Positions 1 to 10,425 of a DNA stretch of 64,000 bases are shown here, piece by piece. Below the pieces are notes generated by a model that worked only from the letters and a program-made list of their open reading frames with translations, searched no databases and had not been told where the DNA came from. The position numbers were made by a program, and so were the translations under genes. The stretch spans positions 55,189-119,188 of the forward strand of contig JAGHIE010000008.1 of the NCBI GenBank assembly GCA_017887325.1, given 5' to 3'. This stretch comes from Oscillospiraceae bacterium. Lineage in GTDB: Bacteria; Bacillota; Clostridia; Oscillospirales; Ruminococcaceae. Position 1 is the stretch's first letter; every line of letters begins with the position of its first letter.

Positions 1-88
1 GAACTTTACCTATCTCTACTCCAGATTTTTGCAACATAGTTCCCATAGCACCATCTAAAACTATCATTTTATCTTTTAAATTTAACAT
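1..88 (-). CDS. metH: Methionine synthase (homocysteine S-methyltransferase domain), N-terminus only, truncated by window edge
   Basis: Minus-strand reading from ATG at 88 gives MLNLKDKMIVLDGAMGTMLQKSGVEIGKV..., containing the DGAMGTMLQ motif typical of MetH/BhmT N-termini; overlaps the stop of the upstream gene. Confidence 0.8.
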   Translation of the reverse strand, partial: MLNLKDKMIVLDGAMGTMLQKSGVEIGKV

Positions 89-780
89 CTTGTCCCCTTC
101 TTTCTAAATGCACAGTTTTCTCTATTATTACAATAATCACATTTATTTTCTCTTTTATCTTTTTCTGTTTTTGAAAGTCCTATAATAGCAGTAACTGACT
201 TACAAGGTGTCATCATAAAACTTCTTGTTGTAGTCAAACCTATTTTTTTAGTAGCATCTAGTAGATCTATTATATCTTTTCCTGCTTGCAAAGGTAAATC
301 ACCATATCCTGGGCTATATCTCCAAGTTATATTGTATCCTTCTTTTTTAGCATTTTCTTCTATATCTTTTTCTATCATATCTGCAATACTTTCAACAGCT
401 ACACTCCCACAACTGTCTAATATAACAGATACTTCTGGCTCAATATATGTTTTTATTTTTATTTGTCTATCTAACTCATTGCCTAAAGTTATAGCAATAA
501 GATATATATAATCACAATTTCTCAAATGATTTACTATATCTTTACCTTTTAAACATACAGATGTATTATCAATACTTATTGTTTCATCATCTATAACTTT
601 AATAGAAAACTTTTTATAAACAAATAAACTCTTTATATATTGCAAAGATTGCTTTATTGTATCGTTAATAAGTTTTAAAAAATTGTCAGTTACATTTTCG
701 CTACCATTTGATGCTGAACTTGACATATATCTTAAAACTTCTTTTATATCTAATTCCTCAAGTTTTGTATTTATTATCAT
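82..780 (-). CDS. Vitamin B12-dependent methionine synthase activation-domain protein (stand-alone)
   Basis: 232-aa ORF; RYSPGYGDLPL and TPCKSVTAIIGLS resemble the MetH reactivation domain; between metF and metH start. Confidence 0.8.
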   Translation of the reverse strand: MIINTKLEELDIKEVLRYMSSSASNGSENVTDNFLKLINDTIKQSLQYIKSLFVYKKFSIKVIDDETISIDNTSVCLKGKDIVNHLRNCDYIYLIAITLGNELDRQIKIKTYIEPEVSVILDSCGSVAVESIADMIEKDIEENAKKEGYNITWRYSPGYGDLPLQAGKDIIDLLDATKKIGLTTTRSFMMTPCKSVTAIIGLSKTEKDKRENKCDYCNNRENCAFRKKGTRC

Positions 781-789
781 AGTCCACCT

Positions 790-1683
790 TTATTTATTAC
801 TAGATGTAATAATGTTTTTTATACTATTTGTAATATTTGTTGCAACATCTACATTATTCATTGTATATAAATGAATACCCCTAACATCGTTTGCTACTAA
901 ATCAATTATTTGATTTGTTGCATAATAAATCCCAGCATCTTTTAATGCAATTGGATCATCTGAATATTTACTTAAAATCTTAGTTAAAGCTCTAGGCAAA
1001 CTAGCCCCACACATTGATACAATTCTTTGTATTTGATTTTTATTCACAATAGGCATTATTCCTGCTTCAACAGGTATGTTTATATTTGCTTTTTGAAGTT
1101 TATCCATAAAAGTATAAAAATGTTCATTATCAAAAAACAATTGAGTTATTAAACTTGTTACACCTGCATCTATTTTTCTCTTTAAGTTTTCTATATCTTG
1201 ATATATAGTGTCACAATCAGAATGACACTCTGGATAACAAGCTCCTAAAACATTAAATGAGTCATCATATTTTTTTATAAATTCAACTAAATCACTAGCA
1301 TACTTAAAATCGTTTTTAGGTATTACTGTATCCGATTTATCCCCTCTTAAAGCTAAAATATTTTGAACATTATTTTTTTTAAGATTGTCTAAAGTTTTGA
1401 TTATGTCTTCTTTAGTTGAATTTAGACAAGTTAAATGTGACACAGGTTCTATATTGTATTCGCTTTTTATTAATGAAGCTATTTCGCAAGTTTTATTTTG
1501 TTGTGTATCACTTCCACCTGCACCATATGTAACACTTATAAAATCTACTGGTAATCCTCTAAGCCCATATAGAGTATTATAAACAGTGTCTATTGAATTT
1601 GTTTTTTTAGGTGGGAATACTTCCAACGAGTATACGACTTTTTTGTGTTTAAATAAATTTTCTATATTCATTCTACCCTCCAA
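790..1683 (-). CDS. metF: Methylenetetrahydrofolate reductase
   Basis: SLEVFPPK, SVTYGAGGS, LALRGD and QLFFD motifs of MetF. Start may be the internal Met at about 1671. Confidence 0.93.
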   Translation of the reverse strand: MEGRMNIENLFKHKKVVYSLEVFPPKKTNSIDTVYNTLYGLRGLPVDFISVTYGAGGSDTQQNKTCEIASLIKSEYNIEPVSHLTCLNSTKEDIIKTLDNLKKNNVQNILALRGDKSDTVIPKNDFKYASDLVEFIKKYDDSFNVLGACYPECHSDCDTIYQDIENLKRKIDAGVTSLITQLFFDNEHFYTFMDKLQKANINIPVEAGIMPIVNKNQIQRIVSMCGASLPRALTKILSKYSDDPIALKDAGIYYATNQIIDLVANDVRGIHLYTMNNVDVATNITNSIKNIITSSNK

Positions 1684-1691
1684 AATACACC

Positions 1692-2465
1692 CTATTTTAT
1701 ATTAAATAAATCACAAGTATTTTTATTTGCTATATCAATCATTTCTTGAGTGCTAACACCTTTTAATAAAGCCATAGCTGTTGCTGTATATTCTATCAAA
1801 CTTGAATCACAGCGTTTTCCTCTAAAAGGAGTAGGCGCCATATAAGGACAATCTGTTTCTAATAACAATCTATCAACAGGAATTTCTAAAACAGCTTCTT
1901 TTGCTTTTTTAGCATTGTTAAATGTCAAAACTCCTGTAAAGCCTAAATACATACCAAGTTTTACAATTTCTTTTGCTGTTTCAGCAGAACCTGAAAAACA
2001 ATGAACAACACCTTTTGGTTTATATTTTTTCAATAACTCCATAGTGTCTTGAGTTGCTTCTCTAGAATGTATTATTACAGGTAAATCTAATTCCTTTGCC
2101 AAAATTAATTGTTCTTCAAAAACTTTTTGTTGCTGTGCTGGACTTGCACCATCTGTATAATGGTAGTCAAGTCCAATTTCACCTATAGCAACAACTTTTT
2201 CATTTTTTGCAAGATCTCTTAATATATCAATATAATTATCTGGTAAATTCTCACAATCTCCAGGATGTATGCCTACACTACAATAAAAAAACGGATATTT
2301 ATTTGCCAATTCTATGCTATTTTTTGATGTTTGAATACTACATCCAATATTTATAACATTTGTTACCCCAGACTCTTGTATTTTTTTTATTACTTCGTCT
2401 AAATCATCAGCAAAAGCTACATCATCATAATGAGCATGTGAATCAAATATATTATTATAACTCAA
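1692..2465 (-). CDS. tatD: TatD family metal-dependent hydrolase
   Basis: FDSHAHYDD, GEIGLDYHY, HSREA, LLETDCPYMAP motifs. Confidence 0.93.
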   Translation of the reverse strand: MSYNNIFDSHAHYDDVAFADDLDEVIKKIQESGVTNVINIGCSIQTSKNSIELANKYPFFYCSVGIHPGDCENLPDNYIDILRDLAKNEKVVAIGEIGLDYHYTDGASPAQQQKVFEEQLILAKELDLPVIIHSREATQDTMELLKKYKPKGVVHCFSGSAETAKEIVKLGMYLGFTGVLTFNNAKKAKEAVLEIPVDRLLLETDCPYMAPTPFRGKRCDSSLIEYTATAMALLKGVSTQEMIDIANKNTCDLFNIK

Positions 2466-2481
2466 ATTTATCTTCCTTTAA

Positions 2482-4431
2482 TTATCTAATTTTAGCACCA
2501 GCTGGTATACTTTCATCAACCATGATAACTTTTACATCACCATTTGGACAGTCAGCAGCAAGTACCATACCATTACTCATAACGCCTCTTAATTTAACAG
2601 GTTTTAAGTTTGATACGATAATTACATTTTTACCTATTAAATCTTCAGGTTTATACCATGTTGCAATACCTGATACAACTTGTCTTGTACCTTCTCCATC
2701 ATCTAATTGTAAACATAAAAGTTTATCAGATTTTTTTACTGGTTCGCATTCTAAGATTTTTGCAACTCTAAGTTCAACTTTAGAGAAATCCTCAATACCA
2801 ATAATTACACCTTCAACTTCTTCTTTTTCTTCTTTTTTAGTTTCTTTTTTTAGTGCTTTTTGTTTTTCTTCAATTTCTTTTGCAATTTCTTCTAACATTT
2901 TCTTTTCATCAATTCTTGCAAAAAGAGGTGTTGCTTCATTAACTTTACCTTCTTTTAAAGCACCAAATTCATTTAAAGATTCAATATCTTTTATGTCACA
3001 ATTGATTTGACCAAAGATTTTTTCAGCAGTTTCTGGTAAAAATGGAATTAATAATACAGCAATAAATCTAATTGTTTCTAATAGATTATATAAAACAGTT
3101 CTTAATCTGTCTGCATTTGCTTCGTCTTTAGCTAGAGCCCATGGTGCTGTTTCATCAATGTATTTATTGCTACGACGAGCTAAAGCCATAACAGCTTCTA
3201 AAGCGTCAGCAACTTTAAATTCATTCATTAATCTAATAACTTCTTTAGCTGTATCAACACTAAATTGTTTTAATTCGTTGTCTAAATCTTCACAAACATT
3301 TTTATTAACAACTTCACCAGCAAAATATTTGTTACTCATAGCAACTGTACGATTTACTAAGTTACCTAAAGTATTAGCTAAATCTGCATTAAATCTGCCA
3401 ATAAGTGATTCATAAGTTATAGAACCATCTTGAGCATAAGGCATTTCTCTTAAACAATAATATCTTACACCATCAACAGTAAATCTCTTAGCTAATTCAT
3501 CAGCATACATAACATTACCTTTAGATTTACTCATTTTATCTTCACCGAATAACATCCATGGGTGACCAAATATTTTCTTAGGTAATGGTAAATCTAAAGC
3601 CATTAACATGATTGGCCAATAGATTGTATGGAATCTTAAAATATCTTTACCGATGATATGAACATCACAAGGCCAATATTTGTTAAATTGCTCACTGCTT
3701 CCGTCTGGGTCATAACCAATACCTGTGATATAGTTTGTTAAAGCATCTATCCAAACATAAACTACATGTTTAGGGTCAAAATCTACAGGAACTCCCCATT
3801 TAAAAGATGTTCTAGATACACATAAATCTTGTAATCCTGGTTTTAAGAAGTTGTTTACCATTTCTCTTTTTCTTGATTCTGGTTGAATAAAGTCAGGATG
3901 TTCTTCAATATATTGCATTAATCTATCTTGATATTTGCTCATTTTAAAGAAGTATGATTCTTCTTTTGTTTTTTCAACTTTTCTACCACAGTCTGGGCAA
4001 CAACCATCAACTAATTGTGTTTCTGTCCAGAAACTTTCACAAGGAGTACAGTATAAACCTTCATACTCACTCTTATAGATATCACCTTGTTCGTAGAATT
4101 TTTTAAATATTTTTTTAACCACTTCTTCATGGTCTTTATCTGTTGTTCTAATAAATTTATCATAAGAAAAATTCATTAAATCCCAAGTGTCTTTAATTTC
4201 ACCAGCAATTTTATCAACATATTGTTGTGGTGTCATATTTGCTTTTTGTGCTAATTCTTCAATTTTTTGTCCATGTTCATCTGTACCTGTTTGGAAAAAT
4301 ACATCTTTTCCCATTAATCTTTGAAATCTTGCAACAGCATCACTTAAAATAATTTCATAAACATTACCTATATGTGGTTTTCTTGATGCATATGCAATAG
4401 CAGTTGTTAAATAATAAGTTTCTTTACACAT
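2482..4431 (-). CDS. metG: Methionyl-tRNA synthetase with C-terminal tRNA-binding (EMAP-like) domain
   Basis: YYLTTAIAYASRKPHIGN class I signature, KMSKSKGN motif, C-terminal FSKVELRVAKI...SNGMVLAA domain; T-box upstream. Confidence 0.96.
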   Translation of the reverse strand: MCKETYYLTTAIAYASRKPHIGNVYEIILSDAVARFQRLMGKDVFFQTGTDEHGQKIEELAQKANMTPQQYVDKIAGEIKDTWDLMNFSYDKFIRTTDKDHEEVVKKIFKKFYEQGDIYKSEYEGLYCTPCESFWTETQLVDGCCPDCGRKVEKTKEESYFFKMSKYQDRLMQYIEEHPDFIQPESRKREMVNNFLKPGLQDLCVSRTSFKWGVPVDFDPKHVVYVWIDALTNYITGIGYDPDGSSEQFNKYWPCDVHIIGKDILRFHTIYWPIMLMALDLPLPKKIFGHPWMLFGEDKMSKSKGNVMYADELAKRFTVDGVRYYCLREMPYAQDGSITYESLIGRFNADLANTLGNLVNRTVAMSNKYFAGEVVNKNVCEDLDNELKQFSVDTAKEVIRLMNEFKVADALEAVMALARRSNKYIDETAPWALAKDEANADRLRTVLYNLLETIRFIAVLLIPFLPETAEKIFGQINCDIKDIESLNEFGALKEGKVNEATPLFARIDEKKMLEEIAKEIEEKQKALKKETKKEEKEEVEGVIIGIEDFSKVELRVAKILECEPVKKSDKLLCLQLDDGEGTRQVVSGIATWYKPEDLIGKNVIIVSNLKPVKLRGVMSNGMVLAADCPNGDVKVIMVDESIPAGAKIR

Positions 4432-4459
4432 AATAATATCCTCCTATTTTTACAAAACA

Positions 4460-4725
4460 AAAAACTCTCGCCTTGAAACTTTTCAAGGACGAGAGTATCA
4501 ATTTACTTACTTTCGTGGTACCACCTTAAATTTATTTGTATAAAATTTAATACAAACCTCATTTAGCTATAACGGGCACCCCGTTGAGTTCTAACTTATT
4601 AAAGCTCAAACCCACAGCTCCAAGACCATCTTCTGCAAACACTTCTTTGTTTAGGTTTCAGCAAATCCTAAACTCTCTGTAAAAGGTTATTTACATACTC
4701 TTCTTTTCAACGCTTTTAATACAAT
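4460..4725 (-). promoter_or_regulatory. T-box leader, Met specifier, upstream of metG
   Basis: Minus strand carries AAGGTGGTACCACG (4512-4526) followed by terminator CTCTCGTCCTTGAAAAGTTTCAAGGCGAGAG-TTTTTT (4460-4495); ATG triplet in GAAGATGGTC (4627-4629) is the candidate specifier. Confidence 0.88.
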
Positions 4726-4773
4726 ATCTAATATAAGTATATAACATATATTAATAAAAAGTCAAGATAAGCA

Positions 4774-6114
4774 CTACCTTCTAAAACTTTCTAAGTTTTT
4801 AACATTCTTATAATAGTAAATGCATAAGAATACACCAGCACCTACCCAAGCTAATATATCAGCAACAGCAATACCGTTAAATCCTAATATAACAGGGAAG
4901 ATAAATGACATTCCTAATCTTATACCTAATTCTAAAAATCCAGATATCATAGAAACCATAGAATTTCCTAAACCTCTTAATGCACTACCATATACAATCA
5001 ATAAACCTAAAACAGCATATAGTGTTGAGCTTATTAACAAGTATTCTCTTGCATATTTTGCCATTTCTGCTGATTTGTCTCCTGAAATAAACAAACTTGT
5101 TAAAACAGGGCCTAGGAAGAATATTACAGACATGCCTATTACAGCTGTTGTAACTACAATTATTATTGATTTTTTAACCCCGTCTTTAATTCTGCCAAAT
5201 TCTCTAGCTCCCAAGTTTTGAGCAACATATGTAGTTAAAGCAAGACCTAATGAAAACATTGGTTGATGACATAATTGTTGAACTCTACTAGCTGCTGTAT
5301 ATGCTGCCACTACTGTTGACCCAAAACCATTTATAATTACTTGTAATATTAAAATACCAAGACCTGTAACAGAGTTTTGGAAAGCAGTAGGCAAACCTAT
5401 TCTAATAAGTTCTACAATCATTTGAGTGTCTATTCTCCAGTCGCCTTTTTTTAGTCTTAAAATAGGATGTTTAAAGTACATATAAACTAAACATAATAGA
5501 TAAGATATACCTTGAGCAATAACTGTGGCATATGCAACACCTGCTACACCCATATTAAATGAAAGCACAAACAATAAGTCTAATCCTACATTTAATATAG
5601 AAGCTACTATTAAGAAATACAACGGTGTTTTACTATCTCCAACTGCTCTTAAAATAGCTGAAATAAGATTATAAAATATGATTGCTATTACACCAAAGAA
5701 AGATACTTGTAAATATGCTACCGAGTTATCCATTATATCGCTTGGTGTATTCATAAGTTTTAATACTGGTCTTGTTGTCAATGTACCTAAAATAGTAACT
5801 ACCACTGAAATAGCAAGCGCTAAAATATTAGACATAGCCATAGCTTTTCTAACGCCGTCATAATCACCTGCACCAAATTTATGTGATACTGTAATAGAAA
5901 AACCAGCAGTAAGTCCCATAGCAAATCCTATAATAGTAAACAAAAACGAACCTGTAGCACCAACGGCAGCTAATGCAGTTGGTCCTACGTATTTTCCAAC
6001 TACCATAGCATCTATCATTGAATAAAATTGTTGAAATATATTACCTAATAACATAGGTATAGCGAATAAAATAATCAGCTTTGAGGGACTACCCTTTGTC
6101 ATATCTTTTGTCAT
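4774..6114 (-). CDS. MATE family efflux transporter
   Basis: 446-aa polytopic protein; MTKGSPSKLIILFAIPMLLGNIFQQFYSMIDAMVVGKYVG is typical of MATE. Confidence 0.9.
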   Translation of the reverse strand: MTKDMTKGSPSKLIILFAIPMLLGNIFQQFYSMIDAMVVGKYVGPTALAAVGATGSFLFTIIGFAMGLTAGFSITVSHKFGAGDYDGVRKAMAMSNILALAISVVVTILGTLTTRPVLKLMNTPSDIMDNSVAYLQVSFFGVIAIIFYNLISAILRAVGDSKTPLYFLIVASILNVGLDLLFVLSFNMGVAGVAYATVIAQGISYLLCLVYMYFKHPILRLKKGDWRIDTQMIVELIRIGLPTAFQNSVTGLGILILQVIINGFGSTVVAAYTAASRVQQLCHQPMFSLGLALTTYVAQNLGAREFGRIKDGVKKSIIIVVTTAVIGMSVIFFLGPVLTSLFISGDKSAEMAKYAREYLLISSTLYAVLGLLIVYGSALRGLGNSMVSMISGFLELGIRLGMSFIFPVILGFNGIAVADILAWVGAGVFLCIYYYKNVKNLESFRR

Positions 6115-6150
6115 AAAAATCTCCCCTTATGAACATTGTTAAATCTGTTA

Positions 6151-6600
6151 TTAATCAATTGTTAGATCATATAAAATTGCATCTTCTATTGGATTGTTGT
6201 AATAATTTTTTCTTTCCCCTACTTTTACAAATCCTATTTTTTCATAAAAGTTTATTGCTACATTATTAGATTTTCTAACTTCTAACATATATCTCTCAAT
6301 ACCTTCTGATTTTGCTAACTCAATTAATTTATCCATTAACATTAAGCCCAGTTTTTTCCCTCGATATTGATTAGATACAGCTATGTTAGTAATATCTCCC
6401 TCTGACAATATGTGTCTTACATTCACAAAGCCTATAACCTTTTTATCATCTAGCAATACAAGTGTCCTTGCTAAATCGTTATCGATTTCTTCTTCAATAC
6501 TTTTCCTGCTCCACTTTTCAACAAAATTTTCGCAGTATATTTTAAAAACTCCATCTACATATTCTTTTGACATTTTCACAACTGAGTAATTATTTTCCAT
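6151..6600 (-). CDS. GNAT acetyltransferase, RimI-like
   Basis: ITNIAVSNQYRGKKLGLMLM and NNVAINFYEKIGFVKVGERKNYY motifs. Confidence 0.8.
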   Translation of the reverse strand: MENNYSVVKMSKEYVDGVFKIYCENFVEKWSRKSIEEEIDNDLARTLVLLDDKKVIGFVNVRHILSEGDITNIAVSNQYRGKKLGLMLMDKLIELAKSEGIERYMLEVRKSNNVAINFYEKIGFVKVGERKNYYNNPIEDAILYDLTID

Positions 6601-6608
6601 GATATAAA

Positions 6609-9167
6609 CTACCCCTTTGCTTCTAACCAGTTATCTCCAATGTTAGCATCACATATTAATCTTACTGATAAGTTAACAGCATTTTCCATTTCTTCTTTTA
6701 ATATATCTGCTATCATTTTTGCATGTTCTTTTGGAGCTTCTATAATAAGTTCGTCGTGTACTTGTAATATCAATTTTGCATCAATATCCAATGTTTTTAG
6801 CTTATTATATACTTTTATCATTGCTATTTTTATTATATCAGCAGCAGTTCCTTGAATTGGTGTGTTTAGTGCAATTCTTTTTGCATTTGCTTGAACAATT
6901 TTATTTGTAGAATTAATTTCTGCCAAATCTCTTTTACGATTATATATTGTTTTTACATAACCATTCTCTTTAGCATACTCAACTACATCTTCCATATATT
7001 TTTTTACACCATTATAAGTTTTCAAATATTCATCTATATAAGCTTTTGCCTCTGCAACTGATACATGTATATCTTTTGACAAAGAAAAAGCACCTATTCC
7101 ATAAACTATACCAAAGTTTATAGCTTTCGCTCTGCCTCTTAATTCTGATGTTACTTGTTCTATTGGTGTTTTAAATACCTTCGAAGCAGTCATAGTATGA
7201 ATATCTACATTATCTATAAATGCTTGTTGCATATTTTTATCATCTGCAATATGAGCTAATATTCTAAGTTCAATTTGTGAATAGTCTGCATCTATTAATG
7301 TATAACCATCTTTTGCCACAAAGAACTCTCTTATTTTTGACCCTTGTTCAGTTCTTATAGGAATATTTTGTACATTAGGTTCAGTTGAACTGATTCTACC
7401 GGTTCTAGTTTCAGATTGATTAAAAGTAGAATGAACCCTTCCGTCTTCCATAATAACTTTTTCAAGTCCAACTATATATGTTGAATGAAGTTTTGTAAGT
7501 CTTCTATAATCAAGTAAACATTCTATAATAGGGTGTTTACCAAGCAAACCTTCTAAAACCTCTGCATTTGTAGAATAACCTGTCTTTGTTTTCTTTTTAG
7601 CTGGTAGCCCTAAATCTTCAAACAATACAACACCTAATTCTTTTGTTGAATTTGGATTAAATTCTCTACCCGCATAATCAAAAATCTTTTGTTTTATATC
7701 ATCTATTTGATGTTGTAAACTTACGCCATATTCTTTTAATTTTTCTAAATCTATTTTGAAACCTTCTTGCTCCATACTAGCCAAAACTTCACACAAAGGC
7801 AATTCAATATCCTCTAAAAGAGATAACATCTGTTCTTCTTCTAGTCGCTTTAATATTTCATCACACAAATAACTAAAAGGAGCGACATTTTGATATTCTT
7901 CTTGTACATCAAAAGCGCTGTATGGCAAATATTTTTGTATCAAATTAGATAATTCATAATTTTTTGACGATACATTTAAAAGATATGCACCAAGCTCTAA
8001 ATCAAATTTTAAATTAGTTAAATTTAAATGATTGTCGTTTGCTAATTTAAAAAATCTTTTTGCCATAAATGTTCTTTTTGGTAAGTCAGATTTTAAAATA
8101 GTTTGCAAAATTACATCGTCTACATTATCTTTACATATAACTATTTTGTCATTAAATGTAAAATATAGATTATCTTCAATCAAAAGAAAATCTATTTTAC
8201 CATTTTCTTTCAATAGATTATTTATTTCTTCAATTGTTAAATTCTCTAAAACTTCTATCTCAATTTTTTTGTTGTCGTTTTGTTCATCTTCTGCTTGAAG
8301 TTGCCCTATTGATTTAACACCTAATTTATCAAAAAAGCTAAACAACTCTAAATCAGTCAAAATATCTGATACTTTTTGTTCGTCTTTTTCTTTAATTGAT
8401 AAGCTTTCTAAATCACAATCTAATGGAACTTCTAAATAAATTGTTGCTAACTCCTTGCTTAAAAATGCGTTGTCTTTTCCTTCTATTAAAAGCTTTTTAA
8501 CTCTAGGAGTCATTTTTATTTCATCTATATTTTCATATAAATTTTCTACTGTTTGACTTTCTTTTATTAAATTCAAAGCAGTTTTTTCTCCAATTCCTTT
8601 TACACCAGGAATATTGTCAGAACTATCTCCCATTAAAGCTTTTAAATCAATAATTTGTATTGGTTTAATGCCATAATCAAGTTGTATTTGTTCTATATCA
8701 CAATGTAGATTTTCTTTAGTTTTAACCAAACATACATTAGTATTTTCTGTTATTAACTGAAGTGAATCTCTATCACCTGTAGCTATGACGCATTTAATAT
8801 TTTTTTCGTTACACATTCTTGATAATGTGCCTAATATATCATCTGCCTCATAACCTTCTTTTTCTAATATGGTATAACCCAAAGCTCTTAATAAATCTTT
8901 TAAAGGTTGCATTTGACTTCTTAATTCTTCTGGCATACCTTTTCTATTTGCTTTATATTCTTCATATTGTTTGTGTCTAAAAGTTTTTGCCTTTAAATCA
9001 AAAGTAATCGCTACTAAATCTGAAGGATAGTCCTTTTGCAATTTTAATAATATATTGAGAAATCCAAAAATAGCATTTGTATACATTCCCTTTTTATTCA
9101 TAAGTGCCCTTACTCCATAAAAAGCACGATTCAATATACTATTTCCATCTATTGCAAGTAATTTCAT
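6609..9167 (-). CDS. polA: DNA polymerase I
   Basis: 5' nuclease N-terminus MKLLAIDGNSILNRAFYG; polymerase motifs DADYSQIELRILAHIA, INFGIVYGIG, LILQVHDELIIE. Confidence 0.96.
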   Translation of the reverse strand: MKLLAIDGNSILNRAFYGVRALMNKKGMYTNAIFGFLNILLKLQKDYPSDLVAITFDLKAKTFRHKQYEEYKANRKGMPEELRSQMQPLKDLLRALGYTILEKEGYEADDILGTLSRMCNEKNIKCVIATGDRDSLQLITENTNVCLVKTKENLHCDIEQIQLDYGIKPIQIIDLKALMGDSSDNIPGVKGIGEKTALNLIKESQTVENLYENIDEIKMTPRVKKLLIEGKDNAFLSKELATIYLEVPLDCDLESLSIKEKDEQKVSDILTDLELFSFFDKLGVKSIGQLQAEDEQNDNKKIEIEVLENLTIEEINNLLKENGKIDFLLIEDNLYFTFNDKIVICKDNVDDVILQTILKSDLPKRTFMAKRFFKLANDNHLNLTNLKFDLELGAYLLNVSSKNYELSNLIQKYLPYSAFDVQEEYQNVAPFSYLCDEILKRLEEEQMLSLLEDIELPLCEVLASMEQEGFKIDLEKLKEYGVSLQHQIDDIKQKIFDYAGREFNPNSTKELGVVLFEDLGLPAKKKTKTGYSTNAEVLEGLLGKHPIIECLLDYRRLTKLHSTYIVGLEKVIMEDGRVHSTFNQSETRTGRISSTEPNVQNIPIRTEQGSKIREFFVAKDGYTLIDADYSQIELRILAHIADDKNMQQAFIDNVDIHTMTASKVFKTPIEQVTSELRGRAKAINFGIVYGIGAFSLSKDIHVSVAEAKAYIDEYLKTYNGVKKYMEDVVEYAKENGYVKTIYNRKRDLAEINSTNKIVQANAKRIALNTPIQGTAADIIKIAMIKVYNKLKTLDIDAKLILQVHDELIIEAPKEHAKMIADILKEEMENAVNLSVRLICDANIGDNWLEAKG

Positions 9168-9312
9168 ATGATACCTCTCTCATTATAATGTACATTTAAA
9201 AGTATTCTCTATTAGTTGAATTTTTATTAGTATTCATTTATAATTGTCTAGAATATAGTTTGTAGTATATCACTTCAAATTGCTTTTTTCAATAATAAGG
9301 AGCGATAAATTT

Positions 9313-10284
9313 ATGGAAAATTTGAAAATAGGCAAACATAACATAAAAAGAACTGCTGGTTTGGCACCTATGGCATCTGTAGCAGATAAAGCTTATAGAT
9401 ATATGTGTAAAAAATATGGAGCTTCTTTGGTTGTAGGAGAAATGGCTAGTGCTAAAGGACTATGCTATTCTGATAGAAAAACTGCTGAACTTTTAGAATG
9501 TACAGCAAATGAATATCCAATGGCGATTCAACTTTTTGGTAGTGAACCAGAATTTATGGCAAAAGCTTGTAAAATAGCCGAAAAATATGAACCACAATTT
9601 ATAGATATTAACATGGGTTGTCCTGTACAAAAAGTTGTTTCTACCGGCGCTGGTAGTGCACTTTTAAAAACACCAGAACTTGCATGTGATATTGTAAAAG
9701 CTTGTGTTAACGCAACAGATATTCCAATAACTGTTAAAATTAGACGAGGCTTTGATAATAACAATATTAACGCCGTGGAAATGGCTTGTATGTTAGAAGA
9801 AGCAGGTGCAAGTGCTATAGCTGTTCATGGTAGAACTAGACAACAAATGTACACACCTGGTGTAGATATCGACATTATTAAAAAAGTTAAAGAAGCTGTA
9901 AAAGTTCCTGTTTTTGGTAACGGAGATGTTTTTGACCCTATATCTGCTAAAAAAATGTATGATTACACTAATTGTGATTTAGTGTTAGTGGCTAGAGGTA
10001 GTTATGGAAGACCTTGGATTTTTGAAGAAATAGAAACATATCTTGAACAAGGTGTAATATTACCAGAAAAATCTTTAGATGAAAAATTAGACATAATGTT
10101 GGAACATATTTCTTTAATATGTGAATTTAAAGGTGAAAGAATTGCTATGAGAGAAGCCAGAAAACATGCTGCTTGGTATTTAAAAGGTATGCATAATGCT
10201 GCTAAATTTAGAAATCTATGTGCATCTTTAGAAAAATATGAGGATATTAAAAACTTAGTACTAGAAGTAAAAAAATATAATTAA
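9313..10284 (+). CDS. dusB: tRNA-dihydrouridine synthase
   Basis: GLAPMASVADKAYR, INMGCPVQKV, VHGRTRQQMY motifs; ATG at 9313 preceded by AAGGAG. The ORF-track start 9280 is probably too early. Confidence 0.9.
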   Translation: MENLKIGKHNIKRTAGLAPMASVADKAYRYMCKKYGASLVVGEMASAKGLCYSDRKTAELLECTANEYPMAIQLFGSEPEFMAKACKIAEKYEPQFIDINMGCPVQKVVSTGAGSALLKTPELACDIVKACVNATDIPITVKIRRGFDNNNINAVEMACMLEEAGASAIAVHGRTRQQMYTPGVDIDIIKKVKEAVKVPVFGNGDVFDPISAKKMYDYTNCDLVLVARGSYGRPWIFEEIETYLEQGVILPEKSLDEKLDIMLEHISLICEFKGERIAMREARKHAAWYLKGMHNAAKFRNLCASLEKYEDIKNLVLEVKKYN

Positions 10285-10296
10285 TCAACTATGTAA

Positions 10297-10348
10297 AAAA
10301 CGTCAAAATAAAATGTAAATATTTACTTTTTGTTTTGACGTTTATTTT
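10297..10348 (+). terminator. Rho-independent terminator after dusB
   Basis: Near-inverted ACGTCAAAATAAAATG / TTTTGTTTTGACGT with T-rich tail. Confidence 0.6.
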
Positions 10349-10425
10349 ATTGATTTTTTATTGTAAATAATATATACTTATAATGTATGCTTTAATATAA
10401 ATAATTTATAGATGAGGAGAGTTAT

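Noticed and set aside
683-874. Short opposite-strand ORFs throughout the ORF track (e.g. 683-874, 1385-1582, 2360-3010, 3158-3415, 4820-5221, 39076-39564)
   Set aside because: They are antisense to strongly recognisable genes, have low-complexity translations and no family motifs; explained as shadow ORFs.
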